DNA of 64,000 nucleotides from Prevotella sp. Lineage in GTDB: Bacteria; Bacteroidota; Bacteroidia; Bacteroidales; Bacteroidaceae. Of the stretch, positions 23,760-32,469 are shown in pieces (positions within the stretch are counted from its first letter, which is position 1; each line of letters starts with the position of its first letter). The notes under the pieces are model-generated. The model had not been told where the DNA came from and did no database searches. It saw only the letters and a list, made by a program, of their open reading frames with translations. The position numbers and the translations under genes are program-made. Location of the stretch: the NCBI GenBank assembly GCA_017410365.1, contig JAFQQY010000037.1, forward strand, positions 62,001 to 126,000. Direction: 5' to 3'.

Positions 23760-25187
23760 TTAAAAATATATTATTCCGTTATTCAATATTAAAGATGCTG
23801 CTCTAGTCGAGTTTCTATCATCGTTGCCCAAATTTATGTAAGCTCTAAATGGTTTGGAAACAGCTTTGTCGCTTTTAGTTAATGAAAAAGAATTACCATC
23901 TGAAGACAATTTGTAACATCCATCTCCAATTTCTACGTCATCAAATGAACCTTTTAAAATTGAACTGCCACTAGGGGTATCAACCAATTGTACCTCTTTC
24001 AAATCCAACGACAATTTATAATCAACAGGAGTGTAAACTAAACATGGTTCACCCGGTTTGACATTTTCGACAGACTCTAATGAAACATATTTTTCACGAC
24101 CTATTGTCTCAACATCTTTCACAACTACAAGTTTTACTCCATCTACATCCAATTGTTCACGCTTTAGCAAGAAAGGGAGGCACATACTATTCCAACCGTT
24201 ATATAACATTCTTTCATACTTAACATTTGCCTTTGCGGGCAGTTCGCTGACTCCATCTTTATCTGACAACACTATGCTCTGAATCGCCTCCTCGCAGGTA
24301 ACGGCACAAGTTCCTGTTTTGCCATTGGAGGTTGTTGCTGTAATAGTTGCAGTACCAGCTTTGATAGCTGTTATCTTGCCAGAGCTACTGACACTTACAA
24401 GTGAGGAATTACTCGATGACCACGACACTGATTGACTTGCGGTTGAAGGGTACACAGTTACTGTAAGATATCTACTCCCTCCTTCTGTAAGAGTTACAGA
24501 TGATGGTGAAATCGACACACTGGTAGGTTTTGGTTCCGAAACCACAACGCGAAGCATGGCATAAACCCCATTATCTGCCTTAACTTTTAAGTCCGCTGCT
24601 CCAGCTGATTTACCAGTCAACAGACCATCTTGCGATATTGTCGCCACATACTTGTCGCTAATAGACCAAGTAAGAGTATATTCAGCATTAGCAGGCAACA
24701 CAGTAGGTGTAAGTTGTACTGATTCGCCTACATCTATAGCTTTAACAGTTGAAGAGAACTTAATACTTGTAGGTTCAACTCTTGATTCACCACCACTACC
24801 AACAACGGTAATACGATAGTCGTATGCACCAGAAGTCTCATAGGTATATGAGCCACTTCTTACGAAGTAGCGATAATCACATCGCACAATAATTGGCAAA
24901 GAGAACGTCTTAATTGCCTTTACCGTTACCGAACAATTGGTATATGATGTCACCTGAACATAGTTGATACCATTTGAATAGAAAGTAACAGACTTCAGGT
25001 CCTTTGAAGTAACTGATGATGGCAGATAGAAAGTCTGAGTTTCACCCACAGACATCGTTACCTCCTTATAGGACTGCGCATATACTGGGATTGTAAAAAT
25101 TGCGCAAAAGATGGTAACCATCAACAATAAAAAGATTTGATATGTACAAACAAATATGTGTGCTTCTTTTATTTTCTTCATAGTCAT
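23760..25187 (-). CDS. Secreted surface protein with BIG2 immunoglobulin-like domains
   Basis: 475 residues. A hydrophobic segment at ~12-34 (FLLLMVTIFCAIFTIPVYA) is a signal peptide. After a Y/V-rich beta region there are two BIG2 domains, ~140-215 (SIKFSSTVKAIDVGESVQLT ... GAADLKVKAD) and ~220-300 (SVSISPSSVTLTEGGSRYLT ... AGTATITATTSNGKTG). The tail (~325-475) has GWNSMCLPFLL and VKPGEPCLVY, which I take to be a surface domain of the kind found in Prevotella. Alternative start at ATG 25181. Probably an adhesin or cell-surface anchor; partner of the following lipoprotein. Confidence 0.75.
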   Translation of the reverse strand: MTMKKIKEAHIFVCTYQIFLLLMVTIFCAIFTIPVYAQSYKEVTMSVGETQTFYLPSSVTSKDLKSVTFYSNGINYVQVTSYTNCSVTVKAIKTFSLPIIVRCDYRYFVRSGSYTYETSGAYDYRITVVGSGGESRVEPTSIKFSSTVKAIDVGESVQLTPTVLPANAEYTLTWSISDKYVATISQDGLLTGKSAGAADLKVKADNGVYAMLRVVVSEPKPTSVSISPSSVTLTEGGSRYLTVTVYPSTASQSVSWSSSNSSLVSVSSSGKITAIKAGTATITATTSNGKTGTCAVTCEEAIQSIVLSDKDGVSELPAKANVKYERMLYNGWNSMCLPFLLKREQLDVDGVKLVVVKDVETIGREKYVSLESVENVKPGEPCLVYTPVDYKLSLDLKEVQLVDTPSGSSILKGSFDDVEIGDGCYKLSSDGNSFSLTKSDKAVSKPFRAYINLGNDDRNSTRAASLILNNGIIYF

Positions 25188-25288
25188 AAAATCTTTTCGC
25201 TCGAATTACTAACTCTTTTATTGTATAGAGTAGTAATCCGAGCGAAAAATATCATTGACAAAAGAAATAATCTTATTCTATTGCATTA

Positions 25289-25372
25289 TTAGGGCAAACT
25301 TGGACCGAACCATTGATTTAATCTATCTTCAACCTTATACTTTATTTCAGGCGTTACACGATGTTTAACACG
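25289..25372 (-). pseudogene. Remnant of a DUF1232 (YkvA-type) gene 3' end
   Basis: Read on the minus strand this gives RVKHRVTPEIKYKVEDRLNQ and then WFGPSLP-stop. It aligns with the C-terminus of the intact DUF1232 gene 4 kb away (KDKITPEINAKVEDTLNEWFG), with about 14 of 20 positions the same. No start or upstream part of the gene is present. It sits just inside direct repeat B, so it may be what is left after recombination at the block edge. Confidence 0.6.
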
Positions 25373-25420
25373 GTTTAGCCTCGGACTGTTAGTTTTAAGG
25401 CTACTTACTGAAAAAGATAG

Positions 25421-25487
25421 TTGTTTTCATGTGAACGAAGAGTATGTCTGTATGCTCTGAGTTATTTGAAAGTGAGCATATACGGTT
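25421..25487. repeat. Direct repeat B (right end of accessory block; att-like)
   Basis: Second copy of the 67-base repeat, partner of 12294-12360. Here it overlaps the true 3' end of the metallo-hydrolase gene, so this side keeps the gene intact. Mismatches with copy A are few and scattered, consistent with an old event. Confidence 0.6.
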
Positions 25488-26259
25488 CTGGGAAGTGCAT
25501 GCCGTAGAGAGTGAGGGAGTCGCGACGGGCGAGGTCGAGAACGGCCTTTCTGCTTATTATCGCGCTATCGGCATTCATGTCATAGCGGGCACAGACATCA
25601 GGATTGCCAAGTTGGAGTGCCACGCCGTGCATAAGGTCGCCCACGATGAGGTTGCGCTCTATGCGATAGATAGTGTGGCCAGGCGTATGGCCGTAGGCTT
25701 CGATGGGCTGTACCGAGCAGGGCAGGGTGTCGCCAGGGGCGAAGAAGTGGACGCGGCCAGCGTATGCTGCCAGCACCCTCTGCCAGTTGTCCGAACGTTC
25801 TTTCCATGCGTCGTGCTCCTTGGCAGCCACATAGATGGGTGCGTTGGTGAAGACAGCACTATCGCCACGGACAAGTCCGCCGATGTGGTCGCCATGCAGG
25901 TGGGTCAGGAAGATATAGTCGATGTCGGCAGGCTGTATGCCCAACGAGTCGAGTGTAGGCATAAGGCGCGAGTCGTCGATGCCGTTGCCAGAGTCGAAGA
26001 GCAGTTTACTGTCTTGATACTCAACGAGTACGGCACAGACAGACGAGGGCACGCCTGACTCCAATCCCAGTGCCGCCACAAGGCTGTCGGTGGCTGCAGG
26101 GAAGAGGTCGCGCGGCATGAGGCGTGGCTTAGCGTTGTCGGGGATAGGTGTTACAGTTACTGCCACTTCTGTTTGCGGTTCTGATGCGGTTTGCTTGCTG
26201 TTGCAGCCAGTCAACACGGTTGCCAAAAGCAGGGCTGCGGTAAATAGGGTTGTTTTCAT
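25462..26259 (-). CDS. Metallo-beta-lactamase-fold hydrolase lipoprotein
   Basis: 265 residues. Signal peptide with lipobox ATVLTGC. The MBL zinc ligands are in place: FLTHLHGDHIGGL (H-x-H-x-D-H), YGHTPGHTIYRI, LIVGDLMHGVAL and LYGMHFPEPY. Members of this group hydrolyse lactones or phosphodiesters, or have unassigned substrates. It is GC-richer than the block to its left. The C-terminal codons lie within direct repeat B. A -7 box (TAACTTTG) is 27 bases upstream of the ATG. Substrate not assignable from the sequence. Confidence 0.85.
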   Translation of the reverse strand: MKTTLFTAALLLATVLTGCNSKQTASEPQTEVAVTVTPIPDNAKPRLMPRDLFPAATDSLVAALGLESGVPSSVCAVLVEYQDSKLLFDSGNGIDDSRLMPTLDSLGIQPADIDYIFLTHLHGDHIGGLVRGDSAVFTNAPIYVAAKEHDAWKERSDNWQRVLAAYAGRVHFFAPGDTLPCSVQPIEAYGHTPGHTIYRIERNLIVGDLMHGVALQLGNPDVCARYDMNADSAIISRKAVLDLARRDSLTLYGMHFPEPYMLTFK

Positions 26260-26285
26260 ATTGTCTTGTTTTTAGTTGCTTTTTG

Positions 26286-26293
26286 CAAAGTTA
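26286..26293 (-). promoter_or_regulatory. -7 promoter box of the metallo-hydrolase gene
   Basis: Minus-strand TAACTTTG fits TAnnTTTG, with a possible TTG about 18 bases further upstream at 26312-26314. It lies 27 bases before the ATG at 26259. Confidence 0.6.
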
Positions 26294-26364
26294 CAAAAAA
26301 GAAGGGAACAGCAACACGATTAACATTACTTAACGGCGATTTATGAAAAATGCAAAGCGGAAAA

Positions 26365-26600
26365 GCTTCTTAAACCCCAATCGGTTCATTAGACCGTAAA
26401 TGTGATATTAAGAAATACTTTTTGCACGTTTGTCTATTCTTTTTGGCATATTTCTTATGGTTCTTCAGTCGTATAGCCCGCTATACTCCATCATAACACA
26501 TAAAAAATCTTCTCAAAATTAACAAGACAAACATACTAAAATCTAATGGCCGAATTGGGTTTAAAAACAACAAGACAAACGTACTATAACCTTAAAAATT
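26365..26600. repeat. Intergenic region with nested inverted and direct repeats
   Basis: A 410-base gap between the metallo-hydrolase and ruvB. TTAAACCCCAATCGGTTCAT and TAGA (from ~26370) pair with TCTAATGGCCGAATTGGGTT (from ~26540) as an imperfect inverted repeat. ACAAGACAAACRTACTA occurs twice (~26522 and ~26571) and in reverse near 26424 (CACGTTTGTCTATTCTTTT). GTATAGCCCGCTATAC (~26470) is a near-perfect palindrome. No coding frame is seen. Could be a non-coding RNA or a miniature repeat element; no function is shown. Confidence 0.45.
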
Positions 26601-26629
26601 TGTTGATTATAAATAATTTGTTTACCTTT
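26600..26629 (+). promoter_or_regulatory. Promoter of ruvB
   Basis: TTG of TTGTTGATTATAAATAATTT, then TACCTTTG at about 26622-26629 with ~20-base spacing, fitting the Bacteroidota TTG / TAnnTTTG promoter. It supports the ATG at 26670 rather than the two earlier starts (26628, 26634), which are inside or at the transcription start. Confidence 0.65.
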
Positions 26630-26669
26630 GCTGATGGTTATTCATCAAGTGAAGAGCGACGATTTTATA

Positions 26670-27701
26670 ATGGAAGATTTTGACATAAGAAAGAGCGGCT
26701 CGGCAAACAGCGAGAAGGACTTCGAAAACGCACTGAGACCACTTGCCTTCGGCGACTTCAGCGGTCAGCAGAAGGTGGTGGAGAATCTGGAGGTGTTCGT
26801 AGAAGCGGCAAAATATAGAGGCGAACCGCTCGACCACACTCTGCTGCACGGTCCGCCGGGACTTGGAAAGACAACGCTGTCGAATATCATCGCCAACGAG
26901 CTGGGGGTGGGATTCAAAATAACCAGTGGACCTGTGCTTGACAAGCCGGGCGACCTGGCGGGAATTCTGACTTCGCTGGAACCGCGCGACGTGCTGTTCA
27001 TAGACGAGATTCACCGTCTGTCGCCTGTGGTTGAGGAGTATCTCTACTCGGCCATGGAGGACTATCGAATAGACATCATGATAGACAAAGGTCCGTCGGC
27101 ACGCTCTATACAGATAGACCTGAACCCGTTTACGCTGGTGGGGGCAACGACAAGAAGCGGACTGCTGACGGCTCCGCTAAGAGCACGCTTCGGAATAAAC
27201 ATGCATCTGGAGTATTACGACCCAGAGACGCTGCAGAAGATTATAAAGCGCTCGGCATCGATTCTGGGTGTGCCCATCTACGACGATGCCGCGATAGAGA
27301 TAGCACGCAGAAGCCGAGGCACGCCACGTATAGCAAACGCCCTGCTGAGAAGGGTGAGAGACTTTGCACAGGTGAAGGGCAACGGAGTGATAGACATGGC
27401 TATAACAAAGACCTCGCTGCAGGCACTGAACATAGACCAGTATGGTCTGGACGAGATTGACAACAAGATATTGCTGACCATCATCGACAAGTTCAAGGGC
27501 GGACCTGTGGGCATATCTACCATTGCCACTGCCATTGGCGAGGACTCGGGCACGGTGGAGGAGGTGTACGAACCGTTCCTCATAATGGAGGGTTTCATAA
27601 AGCGCACGCCACGCGGACGTATGGTGACGGAACTGGCTTACAAGCACTTCGGACGAAATCCGTATGCTGGCAATATAATGGAACCGGATTTGTTTAGTTA
27701 G
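26670..27701 (+). CDS. ruvB: Holliday junction branch migration ATPase RuvB
   Basis: 343 residues from the ATG giving [10 protein letters not shown]. Complete Ruv[20 protein letters not shown], Walker [17 protein letters not shown], Walker [13 protein letters not shown], sensor [19 protein letters not shown], then the winged-helix domain ending [17 protein letters not shown]. RuvB hexamers drive branch migration of Holliday junctions with RuvA. Usual length for the family. It starts a plus-strand series with coaD and ybeY, separated from them by short repeats. RuvA and RuvC are not in the window. Confidence 0.97.
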   Translation: MEDFDIRKSGSANSEKDFENALRPLAFGDFSGQQKVVENLEVFVEAAKYRGEPLDHTLLHGPPGLGKTTLSNIIANELGVGFKITSGPVLDKPGDLAGILTSLEPRDVLFIDEIHRLSPVVEEYLYSAMEDYRIDIMIDKGPSARSIQIDLNPFTLVGATTRSGLLTAPLRARFGINMHLEYYDPETLQKIIKRSASILGVPIYDDAAIEIARRSRGTPRIANALLRRVRDFAQVKGNGVIDMAITKTSLQALNIDQYGLDEIDNKILLTIIDKFKGGPVGISTIATAIGEDSGTVEEVYEPFLIMEGFIKRTPRGRMVTELAYKHFGRNPYAGNIMEPDLFS

Positions 27702-27770
27702 GAGTTAGGAATTAGGAGTGAGGAGTTAAGATGGCCTCACCCCCAACCCCTCTCAAAAAGGCGAGGGGAG
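27702..27770. repeat. Intergenic repeat (GTTAGGAATTAGGAGTGAGG and CCTCACCCC...CCCCTCTC type)
   Basis: Immediately after ruvB there are imperfect heptad-like units AGTTAGGAATTAGGAGTGAGG, followed by GGCCTCACCCCCAACCCCTC and GGCGAGGGGAG, which can fold on itself. The same CCTCACCCC-AACCCCTCTC unit returns at 28256-28292, 35445-35480 (reverse) and in part at 47603-47636. Confidence 0.6.
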
Positions 27771-27807
27771 TAGTAACAAACTCTCATCTTTAATCCATAC
27801 AAATACA

Positions 27808-28242
27808 ATGACAGGAATTTTTACAGGAAGCTTCGACCCGTTTACGATTGGGCATGATGATATAGTGAGACGTGCACTGCCGCTGTTCGACCGCATAGTG
27901 ATTGGCATCGGGGTGAACGAGCATAAGAAGTATGCGCAGACTACTGAGGAGCGCATAGAAAACATAAGCAGACTGTATGCCGAGGAACCGAAAATAGAGG
28001 TTAAGGCGTATGGCGACCTGACCGTTGACTTTGCCAAGAGTGAGGGTGCACATTATATAATAAAAGGTGTGCGCAGCATGAAGGACTTTGAATATGAACG
28101 CGAACAGGCGGAGATAAACAGAAGGATAGGCGGCGTGGAGACACTATTGCTGTTTGCCGACCCGCAACTGGCCAGCATCAGCAGTTCGATGGTTAGGGAA
28201 CTGATGCATTTCGGAAGGGATGTGAGTGAGTTTCTGCCATGA
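27808..28242 (+). CDS. coaD: Pantetheine-phosphate adenylyltransferase
   Basis: 144 residues. Nucleotidyltransferase signature GIFTGSFDPFTIGHDDIV (T/H-x-G-H) at the start, YIIKGVRSMKDFEYE in the middle and the closing LASISSSMVRELMHFG with the S-S-x-x-R motif. The enzyme adenylates 4'-phosphopantetheine to dephospho-CoA in coenzyme A synthesis. Length is close to the family norm (~160). Located between ruvB and ybeY on the same strand. Confidence 0.95.
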   Translation: MTGIFTGSFDPFTIGHDDIVRRALPLFDRIVIGIGVNEHKKYAQTTEERIENISRLYAEEPKIEVKAYGDLTVDFAKSEGAHYIIKGVRSMKDFEYEREQAEINRRIGGVETLLLFADPQLASISSSMVRELMHFGRDVSEFLP

Positions 28243-28253
28243 ACGTTGAAGGG

Positions 28254-28310
28254 TTGAAGGCCTCACCCCTAACCCCTCTCCATAATGAGAGGGAAAAGAC
28301 TGAAAAGCTC
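28254..28310. repeat. Second copy of the CCTCACCCC/CCCCTCTCC intergenic repeat
   Basis: GGCCTCACCCCTAACCCCTC then TCCATAATGAGAGGG makes a hairpin-prone unit between coaD and ybeY. Same family as 27730-27770. Confidence 0.6.
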
Positions 28311-28338
28311 TTCCACTCATAAAAATATAAATATACAA

Positions 28339-28767
28339 ATGATTACATACAACGCAGAGGGCGTAAGGATGCCCAAGATAAAGAAACGCGACACCTCGGC
28401 ATGGATAAAGGCTGTGGCTGCCGGATATGGCAAGAAGGTGGGCGAAGTGGGATACCTGTTCGTTAATGACGAAAAGATACTGGAAGTGAACAACGAATAT
28501 CTGGGACACAACTACTATACAGACATCATTACGTTTGACTATGACGAGGGAGACGTGATAAACGGAGACCTGGTGATTAGTCTGGATACCGTGCGCACTA
28601 ATGCTGAGAAGTATGGGAAAGAATATAACGAGGAACTGCACCGCGTAATAATACACGGCATACTGCACCTGTGCGGCATAAACGACAAAGGGCCAGGGGA
28701 GCGAGAGATTATGGAGGCTGCAGAGAACAAGGCTCTGCAGATGCTGGCTACCCCGGCGAAAGTGTAA
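28339..28767 (+). CDS. ybeY: Endoribonuclease YbeY
   Basis: 142 residues from the ATG giving MITYNAEGVRM, preceded by a short A-rich leader; an earlier in-frame ATG lies in the repeat and is unlikely. The zinc motif is HRVIIHGILHLCGINDKGPG (H-G-x-L-H-L-x-G-x-D, with D in place of the usual final His followed by residues in the loop), and YTDIITFDYDEG is the typical second conserved segment. YbeY is a single-strand RNase needed for 16S rRNA maturation and ribosome quality control. Confidence 0.93.
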   Translation: MITYNAEGVRMPKIKKRDTSAWIKAVAAGYGKKVGEVGYLFVNDEKILEVNNEYLGHNYYTDIITFDYDEGDVINGDLVISLDTVRTNAEKYGKEYNEELHRVIIHGILHLCGINDKGPGEREIMEAAENKALQMLATPAKV

Positions 28768-28811
28768 ACCCAAACCGGCTGTTTGATTTGGGATAAAGAC
28801 AAACAGGAAAC

Positions 28812-30383
28812 TTATCTGCCTAGTTCGGTAAGTGCTTTCAGGACAATGGCGTCGGACTCGTTGAAGACAGAGAAGTATTCGTTCATATCCCAAAGGTCGC
28901 GGGCCACAAGAGCCTTGAGCTGCATGCGCAACTGAGGCATGGTCTGCTGCAATTCGTTATCGTCCTTAGGCTTTATCTTCTTTTTCTCGCCCTCGGCTAT
29001 CACATTGTCAATAACGCTTTGGGGTATCTCATATTCTTGCTTGAACTTTTCGAACGACTCGTATTGCTCTTGCAATTGCTTGCGATTGGCAAGGACATAC
29101 TTCAGATTTACATCGCGGATTACTGTCTTGGCAGACAATTCGCGATGATATTTTGTATATAGAGTAGTGTCGAGCGGAACGAAATAGTCGGGCATGATGC
29201 CACCGCCACCATAGACCACGCGATGCTTGCGCAGGGTATAGCACTTGAGCGAGTCGGCAAAATGAATGCTGTCGGCATTGGTAAGTTCGCCATGCTTCAA
29301 GCGGTTTACCACATCCATGGCATAGTCTTTATTAGCTCCTTTCTTGAAAGGCTTCTGGATGCAGCGGCCCGCAGGCGTATAGTAGTGGGCCACGGTGAGG
29401 CGTATCATAGAACCGTCGGGCAGGTCGATCGGACGCTGAACAAGTCCCTTGCCGAAGGAACGGCGGCCTACAACGATGCCACGGTCCTGGTCTTGTATGG
29501 CGCCGGTAACAATCTCGGCAGCAGAAGCGCTGTACTCATCTACAAGTACCGCCACCTTGCCTTTCCTTAATTTGCCATTGCCCATGGCCTTGTACTCCAT
29601 TCGCGGTGCACGCATGCCTTCGGTATAGACAATGAGGTCGCCTTTATCGAGAAACTCGTTGGCTATGTCGACAGCAGCCTTGAGATAGCCGCCGCCATTG
29701 CCCTGAAGGTCGAGAACAAGGTCTTTCATGCCTTTCTTCTTCAGGTCTTTCACGCAGTCCATGAACTCGTTGTAAGTAGTCGCACCGAAATTGCCGATGC
29801 GGATGAAGCCCACCTTAGGGCGTATCATATAGGCAGCATCGACCGACTTGACAGGTATCTTGTCGCGAGTAACGGTGAAGTAGAGCAGTTCGGAAATGTC
29901 GATGCGCTTGATGCCAAGCTTGACCTTTGTGCCTTTAGGACCACGCAGGCGGTTCATGATGTCGTCGGTAGACATCTTGACACCGGCAATGGCGGTGTCG
30001 TTGACCGTAATGATGCGGTCGCCGGCTATGATGCCTGCTTTCTCAGAAGGTCCGTTGAGCGTAGGCTGGATAACAAGCAGCGTGTCGTCCATCATATTGA
30101 ACTGCACGCCGATGCCGTCGAAGTTGCCGCGCAGGGGCTCGTTCATCTTCTTTACCTCTTCAGGTGTGGAATAGGAAGAGTGAGGGTCGAGCTTGTCGAG
30201 CATTCCCCTGATAGCATCTTCTACGAGCTTCTTCTCGTCGACACTGTCTACATATAGATTATTGATGGCGAACTCTGCCATCTGCAATTTGCGCAAGGGA
30301 CTGTTGGGTCCCATGTCTATCTTTATCTGCGAAAAGGCCGACGCTGAAATGAACAGCGTCATGGCCAATATGAATTTTCTCAT
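28812..30383 (-). CDS. S41 carboxy-terminal processing protease
   Basis: 523 residues. Signal peptide (FILAMTLFISASAFS) so periplasmic. N-terminal helices ~30-75, then a PDZ domain ~85-180 (GNFDGIGVQFNMM, AGIIAGDRIITVNDT), and the S41 peptidase core with LVLDLQGNGGG, catalytic Ser in DEYSASAAEIVTGAIQD and Lys in RRSFGKGLVQRP. Ctp proteases cut the C-termini of periplasmic proteins. The gene starts 9 bases after parE's stop and is in one operon with it. Possible weak hairpin after ybeY at 28773-28796 faces its 3' end. Confidence 0.93.
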   Translation of the reverse strand: MRKFILAMTLFISASAFSQIKIDMGPNSPLRKLQMAEFAINNLYVDSVDEKKLVEDAIRGMLDKLDPHSSYSTPEEVKKMNEPLRGNFDGIGVQFNMMDDTLLVIQPTLNGPSEKAGIIAGDRIITVNDTAIAGVKMSTDDIMNRLRGPKGTKVKLGIKRIDISELLYFTVTRDKIPVKSVDAAYMIRPKVGFIRIGNFGATTYNEFMDCVKDLKKKGMKDLVLDLQGNGGGYLKAAVDIANEFLDKGDLIVYTEGMRAPRMEYKAMGNGKLRKGKVAVLVDEYSASAAEIVTGAIQDQDRGIVVGRRSFGKGLVQRPIDLPDGSMIRLTVAHYYTPAGRCIQKPFKKGANKDYAMDVVNRLKHGELTNADSIHFADSLKCYTLRKHRVVYGGGGIMPDYFVPLDTTLYTKYHRELSAKTVIRDVNLKYVLANRKQLQEQYESFEKFKQEYEIPQSVIDNVIAEGEKKKIKPKDDNELQQTMPQLRMQLKALVARDLWDMNEYFSVFNESDAIVLKALTELGR

Positions 30384-30392
30384 AATTAAAAA

Positions 30393-32360
30393 TCAGTCGT
30401 AATATTCTTCTTCCTCCGGACGGTCTTCCTCGACCACCAGATTGTCGATAATGAAGTTCTGACGTTCAGGGGTGTTCTTGCCCATGTAATACTCCAGCAG
30501 TTTCTGCACCTGGTCGGTCTTGTGGAGCGTTACCTGCTCAAGGCGCATGTCGGGTCCGATGAAGTTGGCAAACTCATTTGACGATATCTCGCCGAGACCC
30601 TTGAATCGGGTTATCTCAGGGTCGGGACCTAAATCGCTAATGGCATTCAGACGTTCCTCCTCGCTGTAGCAATAGCGGGTGATGAAGTCGCTCTTCTTGC
30701 CGTCTTTCTTTGCGTCTTCTGCTTCGATAACGGCCTTGTTCTTAATCTTGGTACGCTTGTTTCGCACGCGGAAGAGCGGTGTCTGCAATACATAGACATG
30801 ACCCTTCTTGATGAGTTCGGGATAGAACTGGAGGAAGAAGGTGATGATGAGCAGTCGGATGTGCATGCCGTCGACATCGGCATCGGTAGCAACGATAACC
30901 TTGTTGTAGCGCAACGTGTCGAGACCGTCCTCAATGTCGAGAGCCGCCTGCAGCAGATAGAACTCGTCGTTCTGATAAACAATCTTCTTGTCGAGGCCGA
31001 ACGAGTTGAGGGGTTTTCCGCGCAGCGAGAACACCGCCTGTGTGTTGGCATCGCGACTGGAAGTGATACTTCCGCTCGCAGAGTCACCCTCGGTAATGAA
31101 TATCGAGCTTTCTTCCTTGCGGTCGTTCTTGGCGTCGCTGAAATGGATGCGGCAGTCGCGCAGCTTGCGATTGTGCAAGTTGGCCTTCTTGGCCTTCTCG
31201 CGCGCCTGCTTAGCCACGCCAGCCATGGCCTTGCGCTCCTTCTCGCTCTCCTGAATCTTCTGGAGCATGGCATCAGCCACGTCAGCCTCGCGGTGCAGGT
31301 AGTTGTCAACCTCCTGCTTTATGAAGTCGCCAACATACTTATTTACCGACACACCACCATTAGGCGCCATGGTGAGCGAACCAAGCTTGATTTTCGTCTG
31401 ACTCTCGAACATCGGTTCTTCCACGTTGATAGCTATGGCAGCCACCAGTCCGTTGCGTATGTCGCCATATTCGAAGTTCTTCTGATAAAACTCCTTTATC
31501 GTCTTAGCAATATGTTCCTTGAAAGCACTCTGATGGGTTCCGCCCTGAGTGGTATGCTGACCGTTGACAAACGAATGGTACTCCTCACCATACTGGTTGG
31601 CATGAGTGAAGGCAATCTCTATGTCCTCGCCCTTGAGGTGGATGATAGGATAGATGCCGTCGTTGGTCATGGTGTCGTTGAGCAGGTCTTTCAGACCGTG
31701 GCGACTCAGGATGCGGCGCCCATTGTACATTATCGTAAGCCCCGTGTTCAGATAGGTGTAGTTGCGGAGCATTGTCTCGATGATGTCGTTGTGGAACTTA
31801 TAGTTCAGGAACAACGTGTCGTCGGGCTCAAAGTATATGTATGTACCGTTTTCGTCTTCGGTGTCTTCAGTCTTGTCGCTGGTAATGTTTCCTTTTTCGA
31901 AAGTGGCCATGCGCACCTTTCCGTCGCGATAGGAACGGACCTCAAAGTGTGAACTGAGTGCATTGACGGCCTTGACACCAACACCGTTCAGTCCTACACT
32001 CTTCTTAAATGCCTTTGAGTCGTACTTACCACCAGTGTTCAGTACGCTGACAGCCTCGATAAGCTTGCCCTGAGGGATACCTCGGCCGTAGTCGCGAACG
32101 GACACACGCAGATTGTCATCAACGGTTATCTCGATACGGTCGCCCGACTGCATCTTAAACTCATCAATAGAGTTGTCGATTACTTCCTTAAGCAGCACGT
32201 AGATACCATCTTCTGGAAGCGAGCCGTCGCCCAAGCGTCCGATATACATACCGGGACGAGTGCGCACGTGCTCCATGTCAGACAAATGCCTGATGTTGTC
32301 GTCTGTATATTCCACGGGCTGCATCTGCCCGTTTTCGATTATGCTATTGTTTTCCTCCAT
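30393..32360 (-). CDS. parE: DNA topoisomerase IV subunit B (type IIA topoisomerase, GyrB/ParE)
   Basis: 655 residues. GHKL ATPase domain: [42 protein letters not shown], and the transducer [14 protein letters not shown] domain: [39 protein letters not shown]-terminus with [17 protein letters not shown]. Length and the pattern around the TOPRIM region fit ParE rather than the longer GyrB. It removes supercoils and unlinks daughter chromosomes with ParC, which is not in the window. It is downstream of an acetyltransferase gene (110 bases) and upstream of ctp. Confidence 0.88.
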   Translation of the reverse strand: MEENNSIIENGQMQPVEYTDDNIRHLSDMEHVRTRPGMYIGRLGDGSLPEDGIYVLLKEVIDNSIDEFKMQSGDRIEITVDDNLRVSVRDYGRGIPQGKLIEAVSVLNTGGKYDSKAFKKSVGLNGVGVKAVNALSSHFEVRSYRDGKVRMATFEKGNITSDKTEDTEDENGTYIYFEPDDTLFLNYKFHNDIIETMLRNYTYLNTGLTIMYNGRRILSRHGLKDLLNDTMTNDGIYPIIHLKGEDIEIAFTHANQYGEEYHSFVNGQHTTQGGTHQSAFKEHIAKTIKEFYQKNFEYGDIRNGLVAAIAINVEEPMFESQTKIKLGSLTMAPNGGVSVNKYVGDFIKQEVDNYLHREADVADAMLQKIQESEKERKAMAGVAKQAREKAKKANLHNRKLRDCRIHFSDAKNDRKEESSIFITEGDSASGSITSSRDANTQAVFSLRGKPLNSFGLDKKIVYQNDEFYLLQAALDIEDGLDTLRYNKVIVATDADVDGMHIRLLIITFFLQFYPELIKKGHVYVLQTPLFRVRNKRTKIKNKAVIEAEDAKKDGKKSDFITRYCYSEEERLNAISDLGPDPEITRFKGLGEISSNEFANFIGPDMRLEQVTLHKTDQVQKLLEYYMGKNTPERQNFIIDNLVVEEDRPEEEEYYD

Positions 32361-32383
32361 CTTTGTAATTTGGTTTTTTATTT

Positions 32384-32466
32384 TTCAGAGTAATCAGAGT
32401 ATTCTGAGTTTTCAGAATTTTCTGAATTATTCAGATATTCTGAGCCTTCTAAGATTCTGAGCCTTT
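32384..32466. repeat. Palindromic heptad-like repeat (TTCTGAG/TCAGAAT family)
   Basis: Between parE and the acetyltransferase: units such as TCAGAGTATTCTGAG, TTTTCAGAATTTTCTGAA, TTATTCAGATATTCTGAG, and TTCTAAGATTCTGAG. The spacing is near seven bases and the units are partly self-complementary. No gene here. Confidence 0.55.
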
Positions 32467-32469
32467 TGG

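Noticed and set aside
25444..26058. 204-codon frame on the plus strand
   Set aside because: It is opposite the metallo-hydrolase gene, whose zinc motifs prove the minus-strand frame.
30647..31309. Arg/Ser-rich 220-codon frame on the minus strand
   Set aside because: Out-of-frame shadow of parE in the same direction; low-complexity composition.
30798..31952. 384-codon frame on the plus strand
   Set aside because: Antisense to parE; caused by codon bias, no recognisable protein.
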